Source of the DNA: Gammaproteobacteria bacterium
Lineage (GTDB): Bacteria; Pseudomonadota; Gammaproteobacteria; Arenicellales; Spongiicolonaceae
Reading direction: 5' to 3'
NCBI GenBank assembly: GCA_007570945.1
Contig: RKSH01000040.1
Span: 1-17,333 of the forward strand
DNA length: 17,333 nucleotides
Shown here: positions 6,713 to 12,715 of the stretch, in pieces
How the letters are laid out: each line of letters opens with the position of its first letter
Numbering within the stretch: the stretch's first letter is position 1
The notes under the pieces: generated by a model
What the model was told of the DNA's origin: nothing
What the model saw: the letters and a program-made list of their open reading frames with translations, nothing else
Databases searched by the model: none
Made by a program: the position numbers and the translations under genes

Positions 6713-7777
6713 TTAAACCTCCCGGATTACCGTCAGTGGCCGTGAATGGATTTTAAGCCGCACCGTGTCGCCGATGTTTTTCAGGTGGTCCAGCGCGCCG
6801 AGGCAGTACAGTTTGCCGGCCTGCGCCACCTCCACCGTATACACCACGCGCCCGGCGTGGAAGTTGCGGTAGGTGACGCGCCCCTGCACCGCGCCGGCGG
6901 CATCAAGGCGCAGGTCTTCGCAGTTCACCATCAGCGTCACCGGCGCGCCGGGGCCGGCGGCGGGCAGCGCGGCCTGCAGTTCGCCGAGAGGGGTGCGCAC
7001 TTTGCCGTCGTCGCCGAGCACGCCGCGCACAAAACCCTGGTAGCCGCCGAGCCCGCTGAGGGAGGCGCTGTATGGCCGGCGCAGAAACCAATCCGGCGGC
7101 GTGGTCTGCAACAGGTGGCCGGCGCGCATCAGGTGAATCTGGTCGGCCAGCGCACAGGCCTCGTCGCGGTCGTGGGTGACCATCAGCGTGGTCACCCCGG
7201 CGTCGCGCAGGATGGCCATGATTTCATCGGCCAATGTCTGCCGCAGGTGGCTGTCCAGATTGGCGAACGGCTCGTCCAGCAGCATTAGCCTGGGATTGGC
7301 GGCCAGCGCGCGGGCCAGGGCGACGCGCTGCCGCTGGCCGGTGGACAGTTGGTGGGGGTAGCGTTTTTCCATGCCGCCCAGCGAGGTGAGTTGCAGCAAA
7401 TCGTCCACCGTGCGGCGGCCGCCGTTGCCGCCGTTGCCGTTGCGCATGCGGTTTTTGAGTCCGAACTCAATGTGCCACGCCACCGTGCAGTTGGGGAACA
7501 GCGCCAAATCCTGGAACACCAGCCCGGTGCCGCGCTTTTCCGGCGGACGGTGAAGGGCGCCGTCGCACACCGTCTCGCCGTGAATGCGGACGGCGCCGCG
7601 CGACGGTTTTTGCAGGCCGGCAATCACCCGCAGCAGCGTGGTTTTGCCGCAGCCGCTGGGCCCGAGCAGGGCGCCGACGCGGCCGCGCGGCAGTTGCATG
7701 CAAATGTTTTGCAGCAGCGGCCCGCCGTTGCCGCCGAGGGAGACCTCCTCCAGTTCCAGGGCCGGGGAAAGGGGCAT
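6713..7777 (-). CDS. ABC transporter ATP-binding protein, FbpC/PotA-like with TOBE domain
   Basis: This 354-residue ATPase subunit is of the type that powers import of ferric ion, spermidine or similar solutes. Motifs in order: Walker A GPSGCGKT (39-46), Q-loop Gln89 in VFQDLALFPNCTV, signature LSTGQRQ (144-150, Thr in place of the usual Gly), Walker B LMLLDEP (164-170) and H-loop His202 in THDRDEA. A C-terminal TOBE-like beta domain follows from about residue 236. The pattern GETVCDG...RPPEKRGTGLVFQDLALFPNCTV is closest to FbpC-type Fe(III) ATPases. A Gly/Asn-rich NGNGGNGGRR insert sits around 113-122. No permease or binding protein gene is adjacent. The start is 3 bases after the bfr stop, so an iron role is inferred from context. 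Confidence 0.88.
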   Translation of the reverse strand: MPLSPALELEEVSLGGNGGPLLQNICMQLPRGRVGALLGPSGCGKTTLLRVIAGLQKPSRGAVRIHGETVCDGALHRPPEKRGTGLVFQDLALFPNCTVAWHIEFGLKNRMRNGNGGNGGRRTVDDLLQLTSLGGMEKRYPHQLSTGQRQRVALARALAANPRLMLLDEPFANLDSHLRQTLADEIMAILRDAGVTTLMVTHDRDEACALADQIHLMRAGHLLQTTPPDWFLRRPYSASLSGLGGYQGFVRGVLGDDGKVRTPLGELQAALPAAGPGAPVTLMVNCEDLRLDAAGAVQGRVTYRNFHAGRVVYTVEVAQAGKLYCLGALDHLKNIGDTVRLKIHSRPLTVIREV

Positions 7778-7780
7778 GGC

Positions 7781-8248
7781 TCAGCCCATCATGGACTGCT
7801 GGTAGTTCTGCAGGCCGGCGCGCTCGATTAAACCGAGTTGCGTTTCCAGCCAATCAATGTGCTCCTCCTCGTCGCTGAGGATTTTTTTGAACAAATCGCG
7901 CGAGGTGTAGTCGCCGCACTGCTCGCACCAGGCGATGGCCTCCTTGAGTTCCTCGCAGGCGTCGGTTTCCATTTTAAGGTCGCACTCCAGAATTTCCCGG
8001 GTGTCGCCGCCGATGGAAAGTTTGCCGGCGTTTTCCATGTCCGGCGTGCCCTCCAAAAACAAAATGCGCGCCACCAGCAGGTCGGCGTGCTTCATCTCGT
8101 CGATGGATTCGTTGTACTCGTGGTCGCCGAGTTTGCTCAGCCCCCAGTCGCGGAACATCCGCGAGTGGAGAAAATACTGGTTGATGGCGGTCAACTCGTT
8201 GCGCAGGACTTTGTTGAGAAAGCCGAGCACCTTGCCGTCGCCTTTCAT
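7781..8248 (-). CDS. bfr: Bacterioferritin
   Basis: Bfr is a 24-subunit cytoplasmic shell that oxidises ferrous iron and stores it as mineral. The 155-residue protein has every ferroxidase ligand at the standard number: Glu18, Glu51, His54, Glu94, Glu127 and His130. Met52, the heme-bridging ligand between subunits, is present too (DEMKHAD). The opening MKGDGKVLGFLNKVLRNELTAINQY is canonical. The ATG at 8248 is preceded by GGAG at 7 bases. Downstream, the FbpC-like ATPase begins 3 bases after the stop and tpx follows it, so the three genes form an iron and peroxide operon. A TTGACA/CAGAAT promoter lies upstream. Confidence 0.97.
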   Translation of the reverse strand: MKGDGKVLGFLNKVLRNELTAINQYFLHSRMFRDWGLSKLGDHEYNESIDEMKHADLLVARILFLEGTPDMENAGKLSIGGDTREILECDLKMETDACEELKEAIAWCEQCGDYTSRDLFKKILSDEEEHIDWLETQLGLIERAGLQNYQQSMMG

Positions 8249-8277
8249 GGTCGGACTCCGATTGTGGGTTCGGTTAA

Positions 8278-8306
8278 ATTCTGCGAGCGGCGGCGGGTAT
8301 TGTCAA
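8278..8306 (-). promoter_or_regulatory. Sigma70-type promoter of the bfr operon
   Basis: On the minus strand there is a perfect -35 TTGACA (8306-8301), a 17-base spacer and a -10 CAGAAT (8283-8278, 4/6 with A2 and T6 kept). Transcription would begin near 8271, leaving a leader of about 23 bases with a GGAG ribosome site. No clear Fur or OxyR box was recognised. Confidence 0.5.
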
Positions 8307-8325
8307 CCCGCCGTTGCCTCTTCCG

Positions 8326-8360
8326 CCGCCGGTTTCCGCCCTGCGTCCACCATTTTCCAC
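8326..8360 (-). repeat. Intergenic G-rich repeat, unit 1 (SGNGG-type)
   Basis: Minus-strand sequence is GGAAAATGGTGG, nine bases, then GGAAACCGGCGG. Both arms match the unit at 15706-15738 closely. It is the first of three units spaced about 40-43 bases apart. Confidence 0.65.
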
Positions 8361-8367
8361 TCTGCCC

Positions 8368-8400
8368 CCGCCGCTTCCGGACCCGGCGCCTCCGCTTTCA
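8368..8400 (-). repeat. Intergenic G-rich repeat, unit 2 (most diverged)
   Basis: Minus-strand sequence is TGAAAGCGGAGG, ten bases, then GGAAGCGGCGG. Its position and spacing continue the array between units 1 and 3. Confidence 0.45.
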
Positions 8401-8409
8401 CACCCCGGA

Positions 8410-8443
8410 CCGCCGTTCCCGACGTTGATTCCACCATCTTCAC
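8410..8443 (-). repeat. Intergenic G-rich repeat, unit 3
   Basis: Minus-strand sequence is TGAAGATGGTGG, ten bases, then GGGAACGGCGG. The ATGGTGG core and the GGGAAC-GGCGG arm recur in the other units. Confidence 0.6.
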
Positions 8444-8510
8444 ACCGCAAACCGCCAAAAACACCGGGCAACCGGGCAATCGCCGCAACAAAAAAACCGG
8501 CGGCGCGGTT

Positions 8511-9068
8511 TCAGCGCATGACTTCGGCCAGCGCCTCCCGCAATTCCGCCAGCGGCAGGCCGATGATGTTGGTGTAACTGCCGTGCACTTCGGCGATAAG
8601 GGGGGCGGCGCGGCCCTGGATGGCGTAGGCGCCGGCTTTGTCGCTGAACTCGCCGTGGCCCAGGTGGCGGTCGATGTCGGCATCGCATATGGCGGCGAAG
8701 CGGACGGTGGTGGCGCACACTTTTGCCGCCTCGCGGCCGGCGGCGAGCGCATGGACGCCGGTGAAAACCCGGTGCTCGCGCGCCGACAGGCGGCGCAGCA
8801 TGGCGGCGGCGGCGGCGCGGCCGGCGGGTTTGCCGAGGATGCCGCCGTCCACCGCAATGCAGGTGTCGGCGCCGACAATCGCATCGGCGCGGTCGCCGGC
8901 GTAACGGGCGGCGACATCGCGCGCTTTGGCGGCGGCGAGGCGGGCGACATACTGCGCGGCGCCTTCACCGTCCACCGCCGACTCGTCCACCTGCGGCGCG
9001 CGGGCGTGGAAAGAAAACCCGGCATCGCGCAACAGCGCATGGCGGCGCGGTGAGGCGGACGCGAGCAA
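8511..9068 (-). CDS. maf: Maf family nucleotide pyrophosphatase, YhdE type
   Basis: YhdE-type Maf proteins hydrolyse dTTP, UTP and modified pyrimidine nucleotides to monophosphates, acting as house-cleaning enzymes. Motifs in order are LASASPRR at the N-terminus, VDES, VGADTCIAVDGGILGKP, HRVFTGVHAL, FSDKAGAYAIQGRAAPLI and GSYTNIIGLPL. The KAGAYAIQG and GSYTNIIGLPL blocks point to YhdE rather than the 7-methyl-GTP-specific YceF. There is no ATG near the expected start. A TTG at 9068 gives MLASASPRR, a CTG at 9071 adds one residue, and an ATT at 9077, one base after the rlmH stop, gives MHLLLASASPRR. TTG is used here but is uncertain by a few codons. It lies at the end of the long minus-strand operon, directly after rlmH. 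Confidence 0.9.
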   Translation of the reverse strand: MLASASPRRHALLRDAGFSFHARAPQVDESAVDGEGAAQYVARLAAAKARDVAARYAGDRADAIVGADTCIAVDGGILGKPAGRAAAAAMLRRLSAREHRVFTGVHALAAGREAAKVCATTVRFAAICDADIDRHLGHGEFSDKAGAYAIQGRAAPLIAEVHGSYTNIIGLPLAELREALAEVMR

Positions 9069-9078
9069 CAGGTGAATC

Positions 9079-9543
9079 TCAGCGGTGATAGGGCAGCCCC
9101 TCCACGATGCTGCATGCGCGGTACAACTGCTCGACCAAAACCACCCGCGCCAGCGCGTGCGGCAGGGTGAGGGCGGACAGCGACCAGCATTCCGCGGCGC
9201 GTTCCAGGCAATGCCGCGACAGGCCGTCGGGGCCGCCGATGAGAAAAGCGGCGTCGCCACTGCTGCGGCGCCAGTCGGCGATGCGCGCGGCGATGTGGCT
9301 GGTGGCGATGGCGCGGCCGCCGGGGTCCACGGCGATGATGCGCCCGGCGCCGGCGGCGGCGAGCAGACGTTCACCCTCCTCGCGCACCGCGCGCGCCGGG
9401 TCAAAGCCCTTGCCGCGCCGGGCGGGGGTGACGGCGCGCACCACCAGGCGGCTGTGGCGGGGGAAACGTTTGCGGTATTCGGCCACCGCCTGCCCGGCCC
9501 AGCCGGGCAGGCGCTTGCCGGTGCACGCGATGATGAGTTGCAA
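9079..9543 (-). CDS. rlmH: 23S rRNA (pseudouridine1915-N3)-methyltransferase RlmH
   Basis: RlmH is a SPOUT methyltransferase that methylates pseudouridine 1915 in helix 69 of 23S rRNA on assembled 70S ribosomes. The 154-residue protein aligns end to end with the 155-residue E. coli enzyme. Shared blocks include AEYRKRFP, RRGK, AAAGAGRIIAVDPGG, the SAM-binding knot loop LIGGPDGLS, WSLSALTLPHALARVVL and the C-terminal YRACSIVEGLPYHR. The start is TTG at 9543 (MQLIIACTG), which matches the family N-terminus exactly, although no clear ribosome site is seen. It lies 18 bases after preA and is followed by maf. The common partner rsfS is not adjacent. Confidence 0.95.
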   Translation of the reverse strand: MQLIIACTGKRLPGWAGQAVAEYRKRFPRHSRLVVRAVTPARRGKGFDPARAVREEGERLLAAAGAGRIIAVDPGGRAIATSHIAARIADWRRSSGDAAFLIGGPDGLSRHCLERAAECWSLSALTLPHALARVVLVEQLYRACSIVEGLPYHR

Positions 9544-9561
9544 GCGGCGGCGGCGCGGCGA

Positions 9562-10830
9562 TTAACCGGCGGCGCGCGCCGGGTTGTTGGGGTGGGTGGT
9601 CCAGTCGGCGTGTTCGGCGGCGCCGGCCGGGCGCATGGTGATGCAGTCCTCCACCGGGCAAACCGCGGCGCACAGGTTGCAGCCGACGCATTCCTCGGCA
9701 ATCACCTCGTAGTGCCGCCGGCCGTTCACTTCATGGGTGATGGCCTGGTGCGAGGTGTCCTCGCAGGCGATGTGGCAGCGGCCGCACTGGATGCACTTGT
9801 CCTGGTCGATCCAGGCTTTTTCCACATAATTTAAGTTCAGGTATTTCCAGTCGGTGAGGCTGGGCACGGCAATGCCCGCCAGGCGCTCCACCGAGGGCAG
9901 ATTTTTCTCATCCAGAAAACGCGCCAGCCCCTGCAGCATGTCGTCCACGATGCGAAAACCGTAGGTCATGGCCGAGGTGCACACCTGCACGGTGGCGGCG
10001 CCCAGGGCCAGGAAGTCCACCACGTCGCGCCACGTCTCAGCGCCGCCGATGCCGCTGATGGGCAGGCCGCGGGTGCGCGGGTCGCGGGCGATTTCGGCCA
10101 CCATGTGCAGCGCGATGGGCTTCACCGCCGGGCCGCAGTAGCCGCCGTGGGTGCCCTTGCGGTCCACCGCCGGCCACACGCCGAGGGTGTCGTAATCCAC
10201 GCGCATGATGGAATTGATGGTGTTGATAAGCGACACCGCATCGGCGCCGCCCTCCTGCGCGGCGAGCGCCGGCTGGCGGATGTCGGTGACATTGGGGGTG
10301 AGTTTGACCACCACCGGCAGGCGCGAATGTTTCTTGCACCACGCGCACACCTGCGCCACGTATTCCGGCACCTGCCCCACCGCCGCGCCCATGCCGCGCT
10401 CCGACATGCCGTGCGGACAGCCGAGGTTGAGTTCCAGACCGTCGGCGCCGGTGTCCTCAATGCGCGCCACGATGTCGGCCCACGACTCCTCTTTCATGGG
10501 CACCATCACCGACACCAGCAGCGCGCGGTCCGGCCAGTTCTTTTTCACCTCGGCCGCCTCGCGCAGGTTCACCGCCAGCGGCCGGTCGGTGATTAATTCA
10601 ATGTTGTTGAAGCCGAGCAGGCGGCGGTCGCCGCCGTGCATGTAGCCGTAGCGCGGGCCGCTGACATTGACGATGGGCGGGTCCTCGCCGAGGGTCTTCC
10701 ACACCACGCCGCCCCAGCCGGCCTCAAAGGCGCGGTTGACGTTGTACGCCTTGTCGGTGGGCGGCGCCGAGGCCAGCCACAGCGGGTTGGGCGCGTGAAT
10801 ACCGGCAAAGTTGACACTGAGCTCAGCCAT
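9562..10830 (-). CDS. preA: NAD(P)-dependent dihydropyrimidine dehydrogenase, catalytic FMN/Fe-S subunit PreA (PydA)
   Basis: PreA is the FMN barrel subunit that, with PreT, reduces uracil and thymine to dihydropyrimidines. The 422-residue protein has a DHODH-like barrel, with NLGCPHGMSERGMG holding the proposed acid Cys138 plus His140 and Glu144, and ISGIGGAETW for FMN phosphate binding. The C-terminal ferredoxin domain holds two 4Fe-4S motifs: Cys346, 349, 352, 356 and Cys381, 384, 387, 391. The active-site loop looks more like eukaryotic dihydropyrimidine dehydrogenase than E. coli PreA as I recall it. The frame is open to 10947, but ATG 10830 has GGAGG 5 bases upstream and gives the family N-terminus. 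It overlaps the preT stop by 8 bases. Confidence 0.95.
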   Translation of the reverse strand: MAELSVNFAGIHAPNPLWLASAPPTDKAYNVNRAFEAGWGGVVWKTLGEDPPIVNVSGPRYGYMHGGDRRLLGFNNIELITDRPLAVNLREAAEVKKNWPDRALLVSVMVPMKEESWADIVARIEDTGADGLELNLGCPHGMSERGMGAAVGQVPEYVAQVCAWCKKHSRLPVVVKLTPNVTDIRQPALAAQEGGADAVSLINTINSIMRVDYDTLGVWPAVDRKGTHGGYCGPAVKPIALHMVAEIARDPRTRGLPISGIGGAETWRDVVDFLALGAATVQVCTSAMTYGFRIVDDMLQGLARFLDEKNLPSVERLAGIAVPSLTDWKYLNLNYVEKAWIDQDKCIQCGRCHIACEDTSHQAITHEVNGRRHYEVIAEECVGCNLCAAVCPVEDCITMRPAGAAEHADWTTHPNNPARAAG

Positions 10831-12103
10831 TGCAGCCTCCGAGAAAACGGTGAATGGAACGCGCCGCCACTTTGCCGTCCTCAACGGCGGTGACGGTGAG
10901 CTTGTCGCCGCCGGCCACGCAGTCGCCGCCGGCCCACACCCCGGCAATGGAGGTGGCGCGGTCGGCGGTGACGCTGATGCGGCCGTCGGTGGTGGTCAGA
11001 CCTTCCGGAATGCCGCCACCAAGGGCCTGGCCGATGGCGGTGAACACCATGTCGGCGGCGAGGGTGACGGTTTCACCGCCGCCGGCGGTGAACTCCACCG
11101 CGCGAACCGCGCCCTCGCCGATGAAGCGCGCCGGGCGGGCGTTGTAGCGGAAGTGCACACCGTTGGTGCGGGCGAAATCCTGCTCGTGGCGGCTGGCGCG
11201 CATGTCCTCCGCGCCGCGGCGGTAAACCAGGGTGACTTCCTCGGCGCCGAGTTTGCGCGTCTGCACGGCGATGTCGATGGCGGTCATGCCGCCGCCGATG
11301 ACCACGATTTTTTTGCCCACCTTGATGCGCGACTTGTCCTCGGCCTGGCGCAGGGCGGCGATAAAGCCCACCGCGTCCATGACGCCGTCCAAACCCTCAC
11401 CGTCCACCCCGGCGCGGTTGACGCCGCCGAGGCCGGGCGACAAGAACACCGCGTCAAATTCGCCGCGCAATTCTTCCAGCGTAACGTCGCGGCCAAGTTC
11501 GACGCCGGCGCGCACCTCAATGCCGCCGACGGCGAGAATGTATTCCACTTCCCGGCGCGCGAAATCGTCCACCGTTTTGTAGGCGGCGATGCCGAATTCG
11601 TTCAGGCCGCCGGGTTTTTTTTGTTTTTCAAACACGGTGACGGCGTGGCCGAACAGCGCCAGTTGGTGCGCGCAGGCGAGGCCGGCCGGGCCGGCGCCGA
11701 CCACCGCCGCGCGCTTGCCGGTGGACTCGGCGCGGCGGAAAAACTGCTCGCCGCGCGCCAGCACCGGGTCGGTGGCGTGGCGCTGCAAAAGCCCGATGCG
11801 CACCGGCGAGTCGCCGGGTTTGTTGCGCACGCACACCTCCTCGCACAAAATTTCGGTGGGGCAGACGCGCGCGCACATGCCGCCCATGATGTTGGCGCGC
11901 AAAATGGTGCGCGCCGCGCCGTCGCCGTTGCCGCTGCGGATTTGGTGGATGAAGCCGGGAATGTCGATGCCGGTGGGGCAGGCGCTGACGCACGGCGCGT
12001 CATAACAGAAGTAGCAGCGCGCGCTTTCCACCAATCCGTCGTGCTGGCTGAGCGGCGGATGGATGTCGGTGAAGTTTCTTTCGATTTCAGCCGGTGTTGG
12101 CAT
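10823..12103 (-). CDS. preT: Dihydropyrimidine dehydrogenase, NADPH/FAD subunit PreT (PydX)
   Basis: PreT feeds electrons from NAD(P)H through FAD and Fe-S clusters to PreA. The 426-residue protein is a GltD/DPD-N-like flavoprotein. Its N-terminal Fe-S domain has cysteines at 30, 33, 38, 42 and 77, 81, 87, 91 (CPTGIDIPGFI, GGMCARVCPTEILCEEVC). The FAD-binding motif is VVGAGPAG (134-141) and the NAD(P)-binding motif is VVIGGGMTAID (267-277), with TLVYRR after it. The terminal GDCVAGGDKLTVTAVEDGK binds flavin. Length matches E. coli PreT (about 412). ATG at 12103 is 15 bases after the bioY stop, with a weak ribosome site. The stop overlaps the preA start, fitting a 1:1 complex. Confidence 0.95.
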   Translation of the reverse strand: MPTPAEIERNFTDIHPPLSQHDGLVESARCYFCYDAPCVSACPTGIDIPGFIHQIRSGNGDGAARTILRANIMGGMCARVCPTEILCEEVCVRNKPGDSPVRIGLLQRHATDPVLARGEQFFRRAESTGKRAAVVGAGPAGLACAHQLALFGHAVTVFEKQKKPGGLNEFGIAAYKTVDDFARREVEYILAVGGIEVRAGVELGRDVTLEELRGEFDAVFLSPGLGGVNRAGVDGEGLDGVMDAVGFIAALRQAEDKSRIKVGKKIVVIGGGMTAIDIAVQTRKLGAEEVTLVYRRGAEDMRASRHEQDFARTNGVHFRYNARPARFIGEGAVRAVEFTAGGGETVTLAADMVFTAIGQALGGGIPEGLTTTDGRISVTADRATSIAGVWAGGDCVAGGDKLTVTAVEDGKVAARSIHRFLGGCNG

Positions 12104-12118
12104 GGGCGAGGGTGAAAA

Positions 12119-12715
12119 TCAGCGGCGCCACCGCCAGACCGCCGGCAGCAGCGCGGCGGCGAGGGCGATTTTCAGCGCATCGCCGGGCAGGAACAACAGC
12201 ATGCCGACTTTCAGCAACGGCTTGTCCCAGCCGATGACGGCGCCCAACCACAGCAGGCCGCAGGCGTAGATGAGAAGATTGCCGGCCACCATGGCGGCCA
12301 CGGTGCCGGCCACCCGGCGGTCCCAGCCCAGTTGCGCCAGACGGCCGGCCACCCAGGCGGCGGCGATAAAGCCCGCCAGGTAGCCGCCGGTGGGGCCCAA
12401 CATGTAGGCGAGGCCGATTCCTTTCTCCGGCGTGCCGGCGAACACCGGCAAGCCGGCCGCCCCGGCCGCCAAATACGCCGCCACGGAAGCCACGCCGAGC
12501 GCCGGCCCATATGCCATGCCGAGGACCAGCACCACGAACGTCTGCATGGTCACCGGCACCGGCCAGAAAGGAATCTGCGCCCGGGCCGAGACCGTCAGCA
12601 ACGCCGCTCCGGCCAACACCAGCAGCGCCGCGCGCACCGCCTGGCCCGGGGAGGCAACGGTTGCCGGCCACAGGGCGGCGGCAAGGGTGGGGCTGGGGTT
12701 TGCCGGGCGCTTCAT
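12119..12715 (-). CDS. bioY: BioY-type biotin transporter (ECF substrate-binding S component)
   Basis: BioY is the membrane S component that binds biotin, with or without an ECF energising module. The 198-residue protein has about six membrane segments and the family's diagnostic blocks: IPFWPVPVTMQTFVVLVLGM, AAGLPVFAGTPEKGIG, YMLGPTGGYLAGFIAA and the C-terminal FLPGDALKIALAA. No ecfA or ecfT is present in the window. Its ATG overlaps the dihydropyrimidinase stop as ATGA, and preT begins 15 bases after its own stop, so it is a firm member of the pyrimidine operon. This setting is unexpected for a biotin transporter. Either co-regulation or a changed substrate is possible; the sequence does not decide. 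Confidence 0.92.
   Translation of the reverse strand: MKRPANPSPTLAAALWPATVASPGQAVRAALLVLAGAALLTVSARAQIPFWPVPVTMQTFVVLVLGMAYGPALGVASVAAYLAAGAAGLPVFAGTPEKGIGLAYMLGPTGGYLAGFIAAAWVAGRLAQLGWDRRVAGTVAAMVAGNLLIYACGLLWLGAVIGWDKPLLKVGMLLFLPGDALKIALAAALLPAVWRWRR

Larger units (their letters stand above)
8249..8510. other. Gene-free stretch between bfr and maf
   Basis: The 262 bases contain the bfr promoter and then a three-unit imperfect tandem repeat (8326-8443). A minus-strand reading frame across it (8274-8471) is only Gly/Asn/Arg-rich low-complexity translation of the repeat and is not called as a gene. Confidence 0.7.

Noticed and set aside
8326..8443. CRISPR array
   Set aside because: The units are imperfect, spaces between them are only 7-9 bases, and no cas gene is present.
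8274..8471. Gly-rich 65-residue minus-strand frame upstream of bfr
   Set aside because: It starts with TTG, has no ribosome site, and spells out the intergenic repeat units. Its end overlaps the bfr promoter.
10831..10947. 39-residue upstream extension of PreA
   Set aside because: It lies wholly within the preT coding region, and the ATG at 10830 has a proper GGAGG site and the family N-terminus.
10811..12115. Long + strand open frame opposite preT
   Set aside because: Antisense shadow rich in Ala, Gly and His; preT on the other strand is complete with FAD and Fe-S motifs.
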